From Synergistaceae bacterium (lineage in GTDB: Bacteria > Synergistota > Synergistia > Synergistales > Synergistaceae): a stretch of DNA of 13,422 nt. Each line of letters opens with the position of its first letter. Positions within the stretch are counted from its first letter, which is position 1. This document shows, piece by piece, positions 13,151 to 13,422 of this stretch. Under the pieces are notes generated by a model. It was not told where the DNA came from. It saw only the letters and a program-made list of their open reading frames with translations, and did not search any database. A program made the position numbers and the translations under genes. Location: NCBI GenBank assembly GCA_012727545.1, contig JAAYHA010000189.1, positions 1 through 13,422 on the forward strand, written 5' to 3'.

Positions 13151-13422
13151 CTATCCATTCGCCGGATTTTCTTCGATATCAGGGCAGCGTCCGCATTTCA
13201 TCTCTGCATCATCAGATTCTGGGCGGCGGCGACAGGCTCTTACAAAATCCCTGAGAGCATATATCGACATAAGTATCATCGAAATGTAAACGGCTAAATA
13301 CTGAGCAAAGAGCGGTATTTTCCAAACCGCTGTCGTAGGTGATTTTTCCCACGCATAGACGACCATATCAGTACACCAATATGTAAAAACCACGCTTATT
13401 ACTAAAGCAAGGCCGGTCGCGA
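13151..13422 (-). CDS. TRAP transporter small membrane subunit (DctQ family), 5' end beyond window
   Basis: The last 90 residues are visible and the frame stays open to the window edge, so the start lies outside. Two hydrophobic helices are present: one at the visible N-terminal end (GLALVISVVFTYWCTDMVVY) and one beginning AQYLAVYISMILMSIYAL. They are separated by a segment with WKIPLFAQ, typical of the DctQ C-terminal half. A hydrophilic tail with charged residues and CGRC follows, longer than usual. It lies 14 bases upstream of the DctM gene, the normal order for TRAP operons. A DctP gene probably precedes it. Confidence 0.82.
   Translation of the reverse strand, partial: ATGLALVISVVFTYWCTDMVVYAWEKSPTTAVWKIPLFAQYLAVYISMILMSIYALRDFVRACRRRPESDDAEMKCGRCPDIEENPANG

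Noticed and set aside
1..13422. tRNA, rRNA, CRISPR array, cobalamin riboswitch or EutV-type antitermination sites
   Set aside because: Nothing resembling these was seen. The gaps are short, and any riboswitch or antiterminator leader would be expected upstream of the operon, outside the window.

Overview
The window holds most of an ethanolamine-utilisation (eut) bacterial microcompartment operon. All genes lie on the minus strand, so transcription runs from high to low coordinates. Both edges cut genes: a TRAP small subunit at the high end and a PduS/RnfC-like flavoprotein at the low end. Base composition is moderately AT-rich. The protein set (eut_hyp-type protein, EutT without a cysteine motif, PduL, PduS, no proteobacterial EutG/EutH/EutP) points to an anaerobic fermenter outside the Proteobacteria. 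A TRAP transporter inside a eut operon would suit Synergistota or a clostridial relative, but that placement is inference.

Layout in transcription order: TRAP DctQ-like subunit (partial, 13422-13151) and DctM-like subunit (13136-11787); ethanolamine ammonia-lyase EutB and EutC (11727-9398); trimeric shell protein EutL (9379-8729); a 155-bp MITE-like insertion plus an AT-rich leader (8729-8495); a hexameric shell protein with a SAP/Rho-N-like tail, in the EutK position (8494-7961); acylating aldehyde dehydrogenase EutE (7957-6428); an inverted repeat; shell protein EutM (6345-6055); PduL phosphotransacylase (6024-5392); EutJ (5385-4555); an eut_hyp-family protein (4535-3804); pentameric vertex protein EutN (3807-3529); EutQ (3519-3022); EutT adenosyltransferase (2976-2236); EutA reactivase (2214-775); PduS-like reductase (758 to edge).

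Together these encode a near-complete compartment pathway. EutBC splits ethanolamine into ammonia and acetaldehyde, EutE converts acetaldehyde to acetyl-CoA with NADH, PduL yields acetyl-phosphate, and EutQ or a kinase elsewhere may make acetate and ATP. EutA, EutT and PduS maintain the adenosylcobalamin cofactor. EutL, EutM, EutN and the EutK-like protein build the shell. Five proteins carry short amphipathic terminal helices resembling encapsulation peptides. EutH, EutG, EutS, EutP, EutVW and EutD are not seen here, but the operon continues past both ends.

The most noteworthy points are the TRAP transporter in the place expected for an ethanolamine permease, the SAP-like tail on a shell protein, and a MITE whose 5-bp target duplication falls on the eutL stop codon without changing it. 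No wholly new system was found. The operon is a recognisable eut type with unusual parts.
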